Assembly: GCA_037957365.1 (NCBI GenBank)
Contig: JARHVA010004903.1
Span: 62,001-126,000, forward strand
Direction of reading: 5' to 3'
Origin: Torreya grandis
Lineage: Eukaryota > Streptophyta > Pinopsida > Cupressales > Taxaceae
DNA: 64,000 nucleotides
Every line of letters begins with the position of its first letter. Positions within the stretch are counted from its first letter, which is position 1. Positions 24,871 through 34,952 of the stretch are shown one piece after another. The notes beneath the pieces are model-generated. The model searched no databases and was not told the origin of the DNA. It saw nothing but the letters and a program-made list of their open reading frames with translations. The translations under genes and the position numbers were made by a program.

Positions 24871-26367
24871 GAGGGTTCTCTTAGGAGGAAAAGAGAGGGA
24901 GAAATGAATATCCCATATAATGTCTAAATGGATTCAAGTTATCCAAGAAGATTATAATAGGGGACTTAATAATGAAATTAGGAAATGATTAAAATTCCAA
25001 GGAAATAAAAAAATGAGGACTAATTTGGAATCGAGGTCAACAATAAGAGTATAAAGTTGACTAGGTTAACCTAGTATTGAAAATTGGGAAAAACACAGTC
25101 TAGTAAAGATATAGGGTCGACCAGGTAGACTTAGTATTATAACCTGACTAGTTAAAAGGGATACAGAGTTGAGTAGGTCAACTTAGTATTATAGGAAGGA
25201 AAAAATAGTCTATTAAGAGACTATGTCAAATAGAATGATAGTGTAGTGAAAATAGGAATATATTTTACAATGTAATTTGAAATAAGAAATGAAAGAAAAC
25301 ACACAAGCAATGAGATCAATGAGAATTATCCAATTGGTACACAACAAAAAACCTTGCACCAATACTAGCCAATGTAAATTTTTTTAATACAACATACAAT
25401 GAGTAAAGATAAAGAAGTCAACTGAAAAGCAAATGCTAGCTAAGTGGTCATCTTGAATGTTAGATTATTATAAAGTGTTATTTTAAGTGTGATGGGGAAG
25501 TTGGTTAAATGTATAGAAATAGAAAGCAATCTATGGATGGTTTCAAGATGTTTAAGCTAAAAGGGATGTATGTTGGTATGGTAGTAGCTTTGTATTGGGG
25601 CCTACCCCCTCACTTCATAATCCCATATTGATAAGGGTGTCAAGGGCTTTGAAAATATATACCATTAACCATGTGTTTATACTTGGCTTAAAAACTAAGT
25701 TGGCTTCCCCCTTGGTAATGAAATCTAAGTAGGTAGGCCTTAGGTAGATAAATGTTTAAATACATCTTGAAATATGTGATTTAGTAGTGTGTGAAAGAAA
25801 GATAAAAATAGTACAACTAAATGGTATATTAAAGAACCACGTAATTAAATTATGTGATCTACTCTAAGCATGTAAACAATTAAAAATAAAAGTGTAAATT
25901 AATTACAAGTATATGGTTATTAATTACTAATTTAAGCATAGTATAGAGTCAATTTAGATTATAGTGTATGAAAACATTATAGAATAGAGTCGATAGGGTT
26001 GATATTGTATTTTCCTAGGAGTCACTAAGAAGTAATTCAACTAGGTCAACCTAGTCTTTCAGACATAAGATAAACTATAAAACTAGGTCAACTAAGTCAA
26101 CCTAGTTTGCTTTAGGATTGTAGTTTTGAAGATTGTAAACTTTAAAAAATAGAACTATAATAAAGTACTGAATTGAAAGAGAGAAAGGAACCTTGGTGGA
26201 TTGGAGGATGTTGAGGATTGTAATTTTTTTGTTGAAGTGCATTGAATGCTAATTTCAAGTTCTACCAACTATGTTGACTGGGTCAACCTAGTTTTTCAAT
26301 TCCCTATTTGTTGAAGACTTTTAAGATGACTGAGTTTACCTAGTTGACTTGGTTTTTTATTAGAAGA
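24871..26367 (-). repeat. A-minus 5' leader (inverted copy of the A-plus leader)
   Basis: The reverse complement of 24990-26367 matches 27740-29200 in the A-plus leader. The clearest matches are the 'aaggttcctttc..tctctc' block and 'acattggct(a)gtattggt' next to 'gtgt(a/t)ccaattggata'-like sequence. Several copies of the GTTGAC/GGTCAAC motif are present ('ctaggttaacctagt', 'ggtcgaccaggtag', 'ggtcaacctagt'). It ends without reaching its own 5' LTR, short of the position expected from A-plus by about 0.25 kb. Confidence 0.75.
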
Positions 26368-27463
26368 TATATACACATAATATTCTCAAACTTTTATTGA
26401 TCACTAACACTTTATATCTTTTAGGAACCCATCAAGTCTCAATTTCTCTAGGTGCATGACTTAAGGGTGCATTGGGAAAGGGGCGGGCAGACCATTGGTG
26501 TTTTGTAAGATTTTTCCCCCTTTTTCCACTTGCCATATACACACTCATCTCCTAAAAACATTAAACCTAAGCTTATTCTTCCTAGTCTTAACCATTCCAG
26601 TAATTTTCCTCTTTTCCTCTTCTTTTTTTGCCTTAATTCCCTTTTAGACAGTCGGTTGTACTAGGTTGATTGGGTTGACCCTATACAATTTAGGGATACT
26701 TTTCACTTTTTGGGGTTTTTAAACTTTTAGTCGACCTAGCTCAAACCTAGTGAATTATCCTTGAAAACATAAAGGGTTGACTGGGTTGACCCTGTATAGA
26801 AGATGTTTCCAAGAGGATTTATGGCAAGATCTACCTATATACAAATTCATTTCCAACCATTTGTAAGAAGAGAAGTGAAGAAGAATAAGTTAAAATGAAC
26901 ATTTGATTATTAAACATTATAATTGAGGAATAAAGCTTAAGGTTCCATACTTTATTTGGAGATATAGATCTTATCTTGTGGATAAGTCTTTTGGATGCAT
27001 AGATAGGTTATGTAGCCTAGAGCCAATTTGTTTTTTTAATCTTTACATACCACAATAATCTCTTGTGAAACACTTTGGCCAAGGGAGAGATTGAGGCTCA
27101 GTGGGTTTGTCTTCAAAGATAAGTATTCCTAACTTTATTTCTCCTTTGTAATAGTAGATAGTTAATGTAGTGCTAATTTCTTCCCTGTATTAGGATTCTG
27201 TATACATTGACATGAGTATATGTATTCTATACATGCTTAGTTTAGTTTTTTTGGTTTCTAACCCCAACTTTGTGTCACAATATTTAGTGTTCACTATATT
27301 AGATTTACTTTCTTATTATTAGAATAGATTGAACATTAAACCTAGGAATCTTTTAAGTTTATTATATGATTGTGTTAAAATGTAGGCTTTGGAACCCTTC
27401 CTAGCGTGGTGTATTATGACAAGTGATCCCTTAATTAGGTTTAGTGGATCCTGATATTGGTCA
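26368..27463 (+). repeat. A-plus 5' LTR
   Basis: Begins TATATACACATAAT, where the 3' LTR at 49024 has TGTATACACATAAT, and ends ATATTGGTCA, giving ancestral TG...CA ends. It shares with 49024-50132 and, inverted, 9591-10826 the landmarks 'gggtgcattgggaaagggg', 'gggttgaccctata', 'ggccaagggagagattgag' and 'aaccccaactttgtgtcac'. No purine tract precedes it, as expected for a 5' LTR. No convincing tRNA primer site follows; 'tggatcctgatattgg' lies inside the shared LTR end and is not one. Confidence 0.78.
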
Positions 27464-29243
27464 TTCTCCCACTTAAAAAATGTATCCCCAATCAAAAGCG
27501 TAGGTATGATTTATCTTCTGTGGGCCATGATTGATTTATAGACATGATGCATTTCTAATTGCATACATTCTGGTGAACCTAATGTGAACTAACCCTTACA
27601 AGATTTGTTTATCTTATTTCATTTATTTAATTATTTTATAATTATTTTTATCATATATTTTCTATATTGGATCTACTTTTTTGACCGAGTATCTAACTTT
27701 TGTTTGCAGGTTTTTAGGTACAGGCTACTACATCAATCCTATCAACATAGCATAGTTTTTTACATTTCTAGAAATCTAGTCTAGACTACTAGGTTGACCT
27801 AGTCAACCTTATAAATTTTTAGACATATAATTAATCATATTAGGTCAACTTAATTGACCCTATACATTTTAGGCACTTAGCAAAAAGTTTCTTTAAAGCG
27901 TGATCAACCCAGTTGACCCAGTTAGCAAAATTTGCAAGCATAAATCAAGGCTCTTAAACAATAATCTTCATTCTTTGAATCTCTAATCCATGAAGGTTCC
28001 TTTCTATCTCTCTATTTTTTTATTTATAGTCTTTCCTTTTATAGATTTAAATCTTTAAAAATACCTTTGCATAATCAACTAGATCGACACTACCAACCCA
28101 ATTCTATGTTCTATGTGCTATTTGGATAATTGGGTCGACTTTACTGACCCTATTCATTTTCAGACCTTGCTTCCATAGTATAGGTTTGACCCTGTCGACC
28201 TTGTTCTATATTTTGTGCATACATTATTGAATATATAAACATTATACCTTATTTCAAAGTTGGAATTAACCTTATATGCTAGTAATTAATTCACACTTTC
28301 TTTTCTTATTGCTTGCATGCTTATAATAGATCACATAGTTTAATTAGGAGGTTTTAAATTAATCATTTAGTTCACTATTTTATATTTTATGGATGCATGG
28401 AAAAATAACATGATCTTAAAAATAATTTTAACATTTTTCTACCCAAGGCTAACCTAATTGGATATCATCACCAAGGGGGAATCCAACTTGATACTCTAGT
28501 CAAGTAGAAAACATGGTTAATGGTATATTATGGCTAAGCACCTGACACCCTTATCACTATGGTGTGTGAATTAAGGGGGTAGGCACCAATAACAATCATG
28601 TGACATTGTTAATATAGTCCCTTTTAGCCCAAACTACCTATAACTATCCTTAGATTTCCATTCTAGTTCCTTATACATAACCAAGTTCCCATCACATTTA
28701 AAATCATATCTTAATAATATAATAAACATTCAGGTTGACCAATTAGTTATATCTTTACTTTCCAAGTTTATTTATTACTCTTTACTCAATTAGATTTTGT
28801 ATTGCAAAAACTTACATTAGCCAACATTGGTTAAAGGTTTTGTGTTGTGTGCTTCAATTAGATCAGCCAGTATTAAACCAATTGACAATTCATTTCCTAT
28901 TAGATATTTATTTTCAAATAAATTTCAAAATTTATCTTTTTTTAGTCCACAAATTTGTCATTAGTTTCTAAATTTCCCTCTCTATTATAGTAGGTTGACC
29001 CAATCAACCTCATACCTTTTCCAGCCTCTTTTCACTATACTAGATTGACCAAGTCGACCATGTATAGTTTGTAAACCTTATTTTCTCTTTTTACAATCCC
29101 CTATTTACTATATTAGATCAACCTAGATAACCTTGTAGAATTTTTAGACCCTATTTTTGTGTTAGGTCAACCTAGTCAACCTTGTACCATTTTTATCATT
29201 CCCTATTTTCTTTCTTTCTCATCTCTCTTTCCTGCCTCTCATC
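27464..29243 (+). repeat. A-plus 5' leader with GTCGAC-type motif array
   Basis: Untranslated leader between LTR and gag. It contains many imperfect copies of AGGTCGACCTAGTCGACC. Between 28985 and 29210 these form four quasi-tandem units of about 60-70 bp, each carrying 'taggt(c/t)(g/a)acc' twice, then 'ttgta..ttttta' and a Ctattttc spacer. Other copies lie at about 27795, 27840, 27900, 28078, 28130 and 28185. The inverted partner of this leader is 24990-26367. Confidence 0.72.
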
Positions 29244-32080
29244 ATGGAATTTTTGTTTGATGATAATTATGAGTTATAGTCAGTAGACATGATGAATTTT
29301 ACCAACCCTCATAGGGTCTCCCATAGATAGAATAGGGTTTGTCTCTTGGATCCTGGTAATGTTCATATTGCCACTCACATAATGAACTATGAGACCCCTC
29401 CTAATACTTCTTTTCAGCATAACCTTCTCTTCTCATTAGAAGACCAACCTAAATTAGAGTATACCCCCAAAATGCTCTCATTTATCTCTAAATTTCCTTA
29501 AGATCAAGGAAATGATCCTTCTACCATTTACAATGTTATGATTAGTGGTTAATTTGAAGAGCCTTATTCACCTACTCCTATATTCTCAACTAGATTTGGG
29601 GGTACCACTTTCTTTGATTCTTAGCCTCTTCCTTTGATTATGACCCCTTTTCATACCATGACCTCTTATTCTCTAACTTCTTCCACCTCTGTGCCTAGTA
29701 AATCCACTAACATCATAGGTTATACATATAGTGGGCCTCTCATAAGATCCACTATCCTTAATCCTTCCACTAGTGCTTTATTTTCTACCCAAGGTAATCA
29801 TGCTACTAGTGCTTCTTCTTCTCAACCATTCACTAGTCCATATTTTGTTACACAAGAAAATTTAGCCACTAATTCCTCACATTCTCATAATTCCTCTCAA
29901 GCTCCTATCAATACCAATAGTGATACCCAAGACACTAATAGCAACTCTAATGATTCTAATAATGTTAATCAAACACATCAACTATTATTACAAACACTCA
30001 ATCAAATGAATACCTTTTAAGCTCATAACACAAATCAACTGATGAGAATGCAAAACCACCTTCTTCATCTTCAATCTCATCCTCAAAAAATATCTTGGGG
30101 CATATATAACAAGAATGTTCCCCCTCCTCTTCAAGATTCTTAAGGAAATCTCATTTTTGAACCTCCTTTGGTCAACAAAACCATTAAACATCTCTAAAAT
30201 GAACCTCTCACTACTCAAGTTTCTAACATTAATATCAGAGGTATCACACCTATAATTTATTATAGTGGATCAATGGATCCCACCCTTCATCTTAAAACAT
30301 TTATAAATATTTATAACGATTGGATAAAATTGAACACCTTTACTATTACCAAACTCTTAGCCAAAACCCTAATAGATGATGCCTTGGATTGGTACAACCA
30401 ACTTCAAACTCATTACATTACTTATTTGGAAGATTTAGTCAATGCTTTAGTTTAAGAGTTTCAAACTAGTGATCTTCCTAAAAATACTTTGGCCCACTTC
30501 ATAAATTGCAAACAACTTCAAAATGAAATTGCTCAAGCTTTGGTTAAAAGCTAGAAAACTTTGTCAAAAAATGTGAACCTAAGATGGATGATGACAATAT
30601 TTTCATCTCTTTACCAATACCCTTTTTCTTAAACATCAATATCAAGTCTACACTTTATTTCCACATACATTGGAGGAGGATATTAAATAAGATAAATGAC
30701 AAGATTTCCTTATGCATCAATTCAAGCCACCCAAGCCTTTTATGAGTCCTCATCTCTTACATAAGAACAAAAATCACAATGTCATTAATGATGGTGTTAT
30801 AGATTCTTATGACACCATTCATAATGTTCAAGCTATCATTCCTACCCCTTAATGAGAACCATCTCCACCTTATCAATAATATACCTATCCTCATTTATCT
30901 TCACTAAACACCATTAATGTTCATAAACCTCTATACTTAGATAAATTTTTTAAGTGTTCACCTAGGCCTATTCCATGATATCTTGACCCTACCCAGCTTG
31001 TGAAATCTTGGTATGATACTAAAAAGTTTTGTTGGTTTCACACTAGTTGGGCTCATTATCATGAGACCTATATATAACTTTATAATTTAGCTATAGATTT
31101 ATTCTTGGTCCTAATTCTGATCATGATTCTATCATTTGAAAACATCAACAAGTTTATGAAATTGCTTTCAAGGATTATAAATCACATGATAAAACTCAAG
31201 CCTTGAATCAAACCAATGCTCATTTAGCTATCTATAAAGACCCTCTTCCTAATCATCAACCTATTCAAGATAATCAAGAAAAATTCACCCCTTCCACCAA
31301 TAATGTAGAAAGTCTTGTTGAACCCACTTCAGAAAAGAATATGGTTAACATGACTAATATGCAAAGGGTGTCTGATTTTATTGATTCTCAACTTATCTAC
31401 ACTCCATCTAGAAAATATCATGTTATCCATGATTCTTCTCCAAATCATTTAAATGAGTTGGGGTAAGATGACCTTAATACTTTTGATGATCCAATTTATG
31501 ATTCTCCCTTGGATAACACTTCCTTTTCTATTTATACCACTCTTCCACCATCTTCTAACACTAATGATACTAAAATTTCTACTAACACTTCTTCCACCAA
31601 TTCTCAAAATAAACTTGAATCAACTAATTTGTCATCTCAACATGATTTACAACCTTGTTCTAAACCTTCTCCTTATTATCAAAAAAAAATTACAATCTAC
31701 TTTGGATCCTACTTTTTAGGACCCCATTAATCATTACGCACCTATATCTAACAAAATTCTTATGTGTTATGATGAGTGGGATCACATTGTGGAGCTCACT
31801 AATATCCCATCCTAAATTCCATTTCTTGAGTTTATGAGGGCTTATCCCCATCATAGAACCTATCTTATGCAACTATTATATGAGATTAATGTCCCTCCTC
31901 CTCCCATAGTAGGATGAGAGGCAGCCTTTTATGGATCCAAGGATATTATATTACAAAAATGTGAAGAGAAGTCTATAAACATTGATGAAACTATATACAC
32001 CTCTCTTTATTTAATGTTTCCTTTAGCTTATATGATTCTTGATGAGATTCTACTTCATATAGATGGTCCTTCTTTATTCA
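29244..32080 (+). pseudogene. A-plus gag
   Basis: Starts around the ATG at 29244 (MEFLFDDNYE..). A long Ser/Thr/Asn/Gln-rich stretch follows (open at 29634-30020, ending in an Asn/Asp-rich run). The capsid-like domain at about 30230-30560 reads 'SGSMDPTLHLKTFINIYNDW', then 'NTFTITKLLAKTLIDDALDW' and 'TYLEDLVNALVQEF', the retrotrans_gag pattern in which a conserved WY closes the helix. Further coding-like sequence continues to about 31720 with stops. Homologous to A-minus gag. The role in an intact element is the virus-like particle shell. Confidence 0.78.
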
Positions 32081-32084
32081 TTAG

Positions 32085-32395
32085 TGTTTAAATAGGTGAT
32101 ATCCAATCTAAGCATGCATTTATTGATGAGGGTTCTAGTACCTGTGTTTTCTCTCTTGACTTCATTAAGACCCTTAGATATTCATAATGTATTATCAAGT
32201 CTACATGTAGCACCTACCAAGGATATGATAGAAGGAAAATGCCTCCTCTAGGTTATATGTGACTTCCCATTACCATCCCACCTATCACCATTCATGTGAA
32301 GGTGATGATCTTTAACTTCCCCCTTTCTTATAACATCTTTCTTAGTAGGTTATGGACTCACAGTATGAGAGATATTGCTTCTTACACCTACTAAT
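32085..32395 (+). pseudogene. A-plus aspartic protease
   Basis: Reads 'HAFIDEGSSTCVFSLDFIKT' (D-E-G at about 32124-32132) and, about 80 residues on, 'LSYNIFLSRLWTHSM'. These two blocks match the A-minus protease in order and spacing. The D-E-G active site is shared. One stop lies in the last third. In an intact element this enzyme cuts the polyprotein. Confidence 0.72.
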
Positions 32396-33771
32396 GAATT
32401 AACTTTCCTCATAATGGATCTATTTATAGGATTTAGGGTGATACTAACCCTTAGAATTTTGAACAATTCTAACACCAAGGTGTTTTTAAGATTCCTACTC
32501 TTGAACCTTTTCCCAACATTTCATTTCATGAGTTTTAGCATCTTAATTATCCCATTAATTCAACCCATGGTTACAATAGGAATCCCAAACTCATTGGGAA
32601 CATTCCTCTTAACCTTTTAGATTCTGATGATGATGAGCACAATAAGATTAACCTAAAGATTAAAACTTTTTTTCTCTCTCCTTATCTCATCTCATAGCTT
32701 CATACTTCCTTGTAACATCATTCTCACAAGCCTCCTTGCGATGATATTCCTATAGTCTTAAAAAAGACTTGACATTCTATTCACCACACTTCCTTAGATG
32801 ATAAGGTCATCCCTACTTGTGGTATCAATATTCACACCCTAGATTATGATGATGGTTATTCCTTAGAAGATCCATTATTAGGTAGTCTTGTCGAGGCCAA
32901 TGATGCCAAAATTATCCATTATCATTCTTCTTTAATTGAGTATTTTTGTGTATTTTCCCATCTTCCTTCATTTATAGTTCCTAATTTTATTATTTTTTCT
33001 ATTTATTACATGGTAGAGATGGTGCTAATACCTCCTTTTTCTGAGGATCCTCATAGGATTATGCTCATGGATCATGTTATGATTGAGCCTTACCATTTTA
33101 CTAGAATCCTTGTTCACTATAGTTGGTTTACTCTTGAGATTAGTGAGACCATTTTTAGACATTATATAGATCCCCCCCCCATCCTAGTAGAGCCCTAATC
33201 AGAGTCCATTCATAATCCTAATATAATTGATCCTCTTCCCACTCCTACTATAGTTGAGCCTATTCCCACTCCTGATGTTATTAAGCCTACCTCTGCCTCT
33301 CATCCTATTACTACTTTCAATGATTCTAGTTATGTTCCTCCTCTATCACCACCTTCCCTTGGTGATGGTTTGATTCCCTTACCTAAGATGGCTCCTCTTC
33401 CCACAAAATGGGCCAACGAGTGTTCTTGAGCTTTTTCTACTCCTATTATACCTCCTTTTGTGAGTGATTCTCCTAAGATCACTCACAAGAATATTTGTTG
33501 CTTCCATAAGATATATAATAATTATTCTACCCATTATTGCAATATATGATAATATATTGATACTTTACATCCTTCTTCTCTTTTCTTAGACAAAACCATA
33601 CCTTCTTCTAAGGTACTTCTTGAATACATGCCAAAGTATGGTGAAGTATATCATTTGTGGTACCAATGCAACACCCATCACACTGATCATTGCCACATCC
33701 TTCAACATAATCTTAAAGATCACCTTGTATCTATTCTTAGAATTTATTATATCCCTCCCATAGGTCATTAC
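32396..33771 (+). pseudogene. A-plus post-protease coding region, left part
   Basis: Plus-strand coding-like sequence with scattered stops. It includes a Pro/Thr-rich run at 33170-33400 and, at about 33485-33760, a Cys/His cluster: 'CCFHKIYNNYSTHYC', 'WYQCNTHHTDHCHILQHNL'. This resembles the CxxH..HxTxxC knuckle found in Tat polyproteins. The frame ends with Gly-His-Tyr exactly where B1 is inserted, and the same frame resumes at 43166. Confidence 0.6.
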
Positions 33772-34932
33772 TATAGACACCTAAAAATGGCCACCAATAA
33801 TCTCCAACTAGGATTTTGACCAATTTCCATAAAAATGCACAATTTGGCCTAAAAAAAATAAAACACATTTAATGGTTTGAATTTATAATATACAAGTACT
33901 AATTTTTTCCAATGTATCCCTAAATGAGATAATGAAATTTATGAGATAGATAACTTTGATCAGATCATTTTGAATCAAAATGACATTTTTACACATAGGT
34001 GCTTTAGATTGCTCTTTTATACCAAATTTCTTGCATGAGACATGTGCCTTTGTTATTTTATTTTGATAGCATCCTAAATGGGATAATGGATCCAACACAT
34101 ATAACATAACATCCTAATTCCAATCCAATCACATTTTGAGCCAATAAAATGACATTTTGACCAATTTAATTGATTTGTTCATCAATTACCAAGATTTGCA
34201 TCAAAGTTGACTAATAAGTTTAAGGCTAATTAATCTAAATTAGGATCCTAATTAATAATTCCATGGAATTTGTTGAATATTTATTTTTGGAAATTGATAT
34301 TGAATAACTACATCATCAAATGACTTCATTTCTTGAGAAGACATCCGTAGGCCATAAATGCATAAAATATCAGGATTAAGCCCTCCCATGCCTCATTATT
34401 GCCTCTCTAGCCCAAATATATATGAAGGAATTTATTGAGCATGGCCTCCAAAATTTAATGGATTATTGGCCACACATCTTCATCTTGAGATGAATGGTTC
34501 AGGTTCATTTTGTAAAATATATAAATAGGAGGCCTTGCCTATTGAATTGAGAGCTCAATCAAAGTAATGTTATAGTGCAAGATTTCATTCATAAAGCATA
34601 TGAATAATGTTATAATGCCAAAATCAGGCCATATCAAGCCATAACTAAGCCAAACAATGGTGCCAAGAGGAGATGAAGGTAACCACATTCCATTGATGAA
34701 TACCTCTTAGGTACAATCTAAGTAAGCCAATTGAAGAAGACTCTTGGAGCATCAAGGAAGGTTAGAAAAGTAATATTATTGTAAATAGTTATGATTTGTT
34801 CATTTTTTATTATTATTCATGCTCCCCCCTTGATATAGGCTTAAACTATTAGCATTAGTGTGTTTTGTTTGGATTTTGATTTCATTCACTAACACCATAC
34901 TAATGTTCCCTTATTCCAAACTTATGTTCACA
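33772..34932 (+). repeat. B1 5' LTR
   Basis: Begins TATAGACACC (ancestral TGTAGACACC likely) and ends TTATGTTCACA. Matches 42001-43160 and 55361-56561 along its length. Shared blocks include 'aataattccatggaa', 'tataaataggaggcct' (a TATA-like box at about 34520) and 'cttggagcatcaagg'. Confidence 0.88.
34515..34540 (+). promoter_or_regulatory. Putative B-family LTR promoter (TATA box)
   Basis: TATAAATAGGAGGCCT is conserved in all three B LTRs (about 34520, 42748 and 56129), although the surrounding LTR sequence has diverged. It is well placed inside the LTR for a U3/R TATA box. Inferred from sequence only. Confidence 0.6.
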
Positions 34933-34934
34933 AA

Positions 34935-34952
34935 TGGCATGCTCAGTGGGAC
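34935..34952 (+). promoter_or_regulatory. B1 primer-binding-site candidate
   Basis: TGGCATGCTCAGTGGGAC lies 2 bp after the left LTR and is absent after LTR 42001-43160. TGG at this position is the usual start of a tRNA primer site. I cannot assign the tRNA by eye. Confidence 0.6.

Larger units (their letters stand above)
9591..26367 (-). mobile_element. Element A-minus: degraded Tat-type Ty3/gypsy retrotransposon, 5' LTR missing
   Basis: Read on the minus strand, the order is gag leader (26367 leftwards), gag, protease, RT, RNase H, a second RNase H, integrase, 3' region and 3' LTR. The order RT, RNase H, second (archaeal-type) RNase H, integrase is the hallmark of the Tat lineage. The 3' LTR and its polypurine tract are present. 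The 5' LTR is not: at 26368 the leader abuts the oppositely oriented LTR of A-plus. Two later insertions interrupt it, copia-1 at 11712-15571 and an unclassified insert at about 23337-24300. Every coding segment carries stops, so it is dead as an autonomous element. Confidence 0.85.

Noticed and set aside
27440..27463. 'tggatcctgatattgg' as the A-plus primer-binding site
   Set aside because: The same sequence lies inside the LTR end of the A-minus 3' LTR (9591-9616, inverted), so it belongs to the LTR and not to the start of the interior.
28985..29210. Spaced repeats resembling a CRISPR array
   Set aside because: Units are degenerate, spacers are similar to one another, and the context is a plant retrotransposon leader.
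33171..33180. C-run at 33171-33180 as a regulatory element
   Set aside because: Short homopolymer in decayed coding sequence, no further support.
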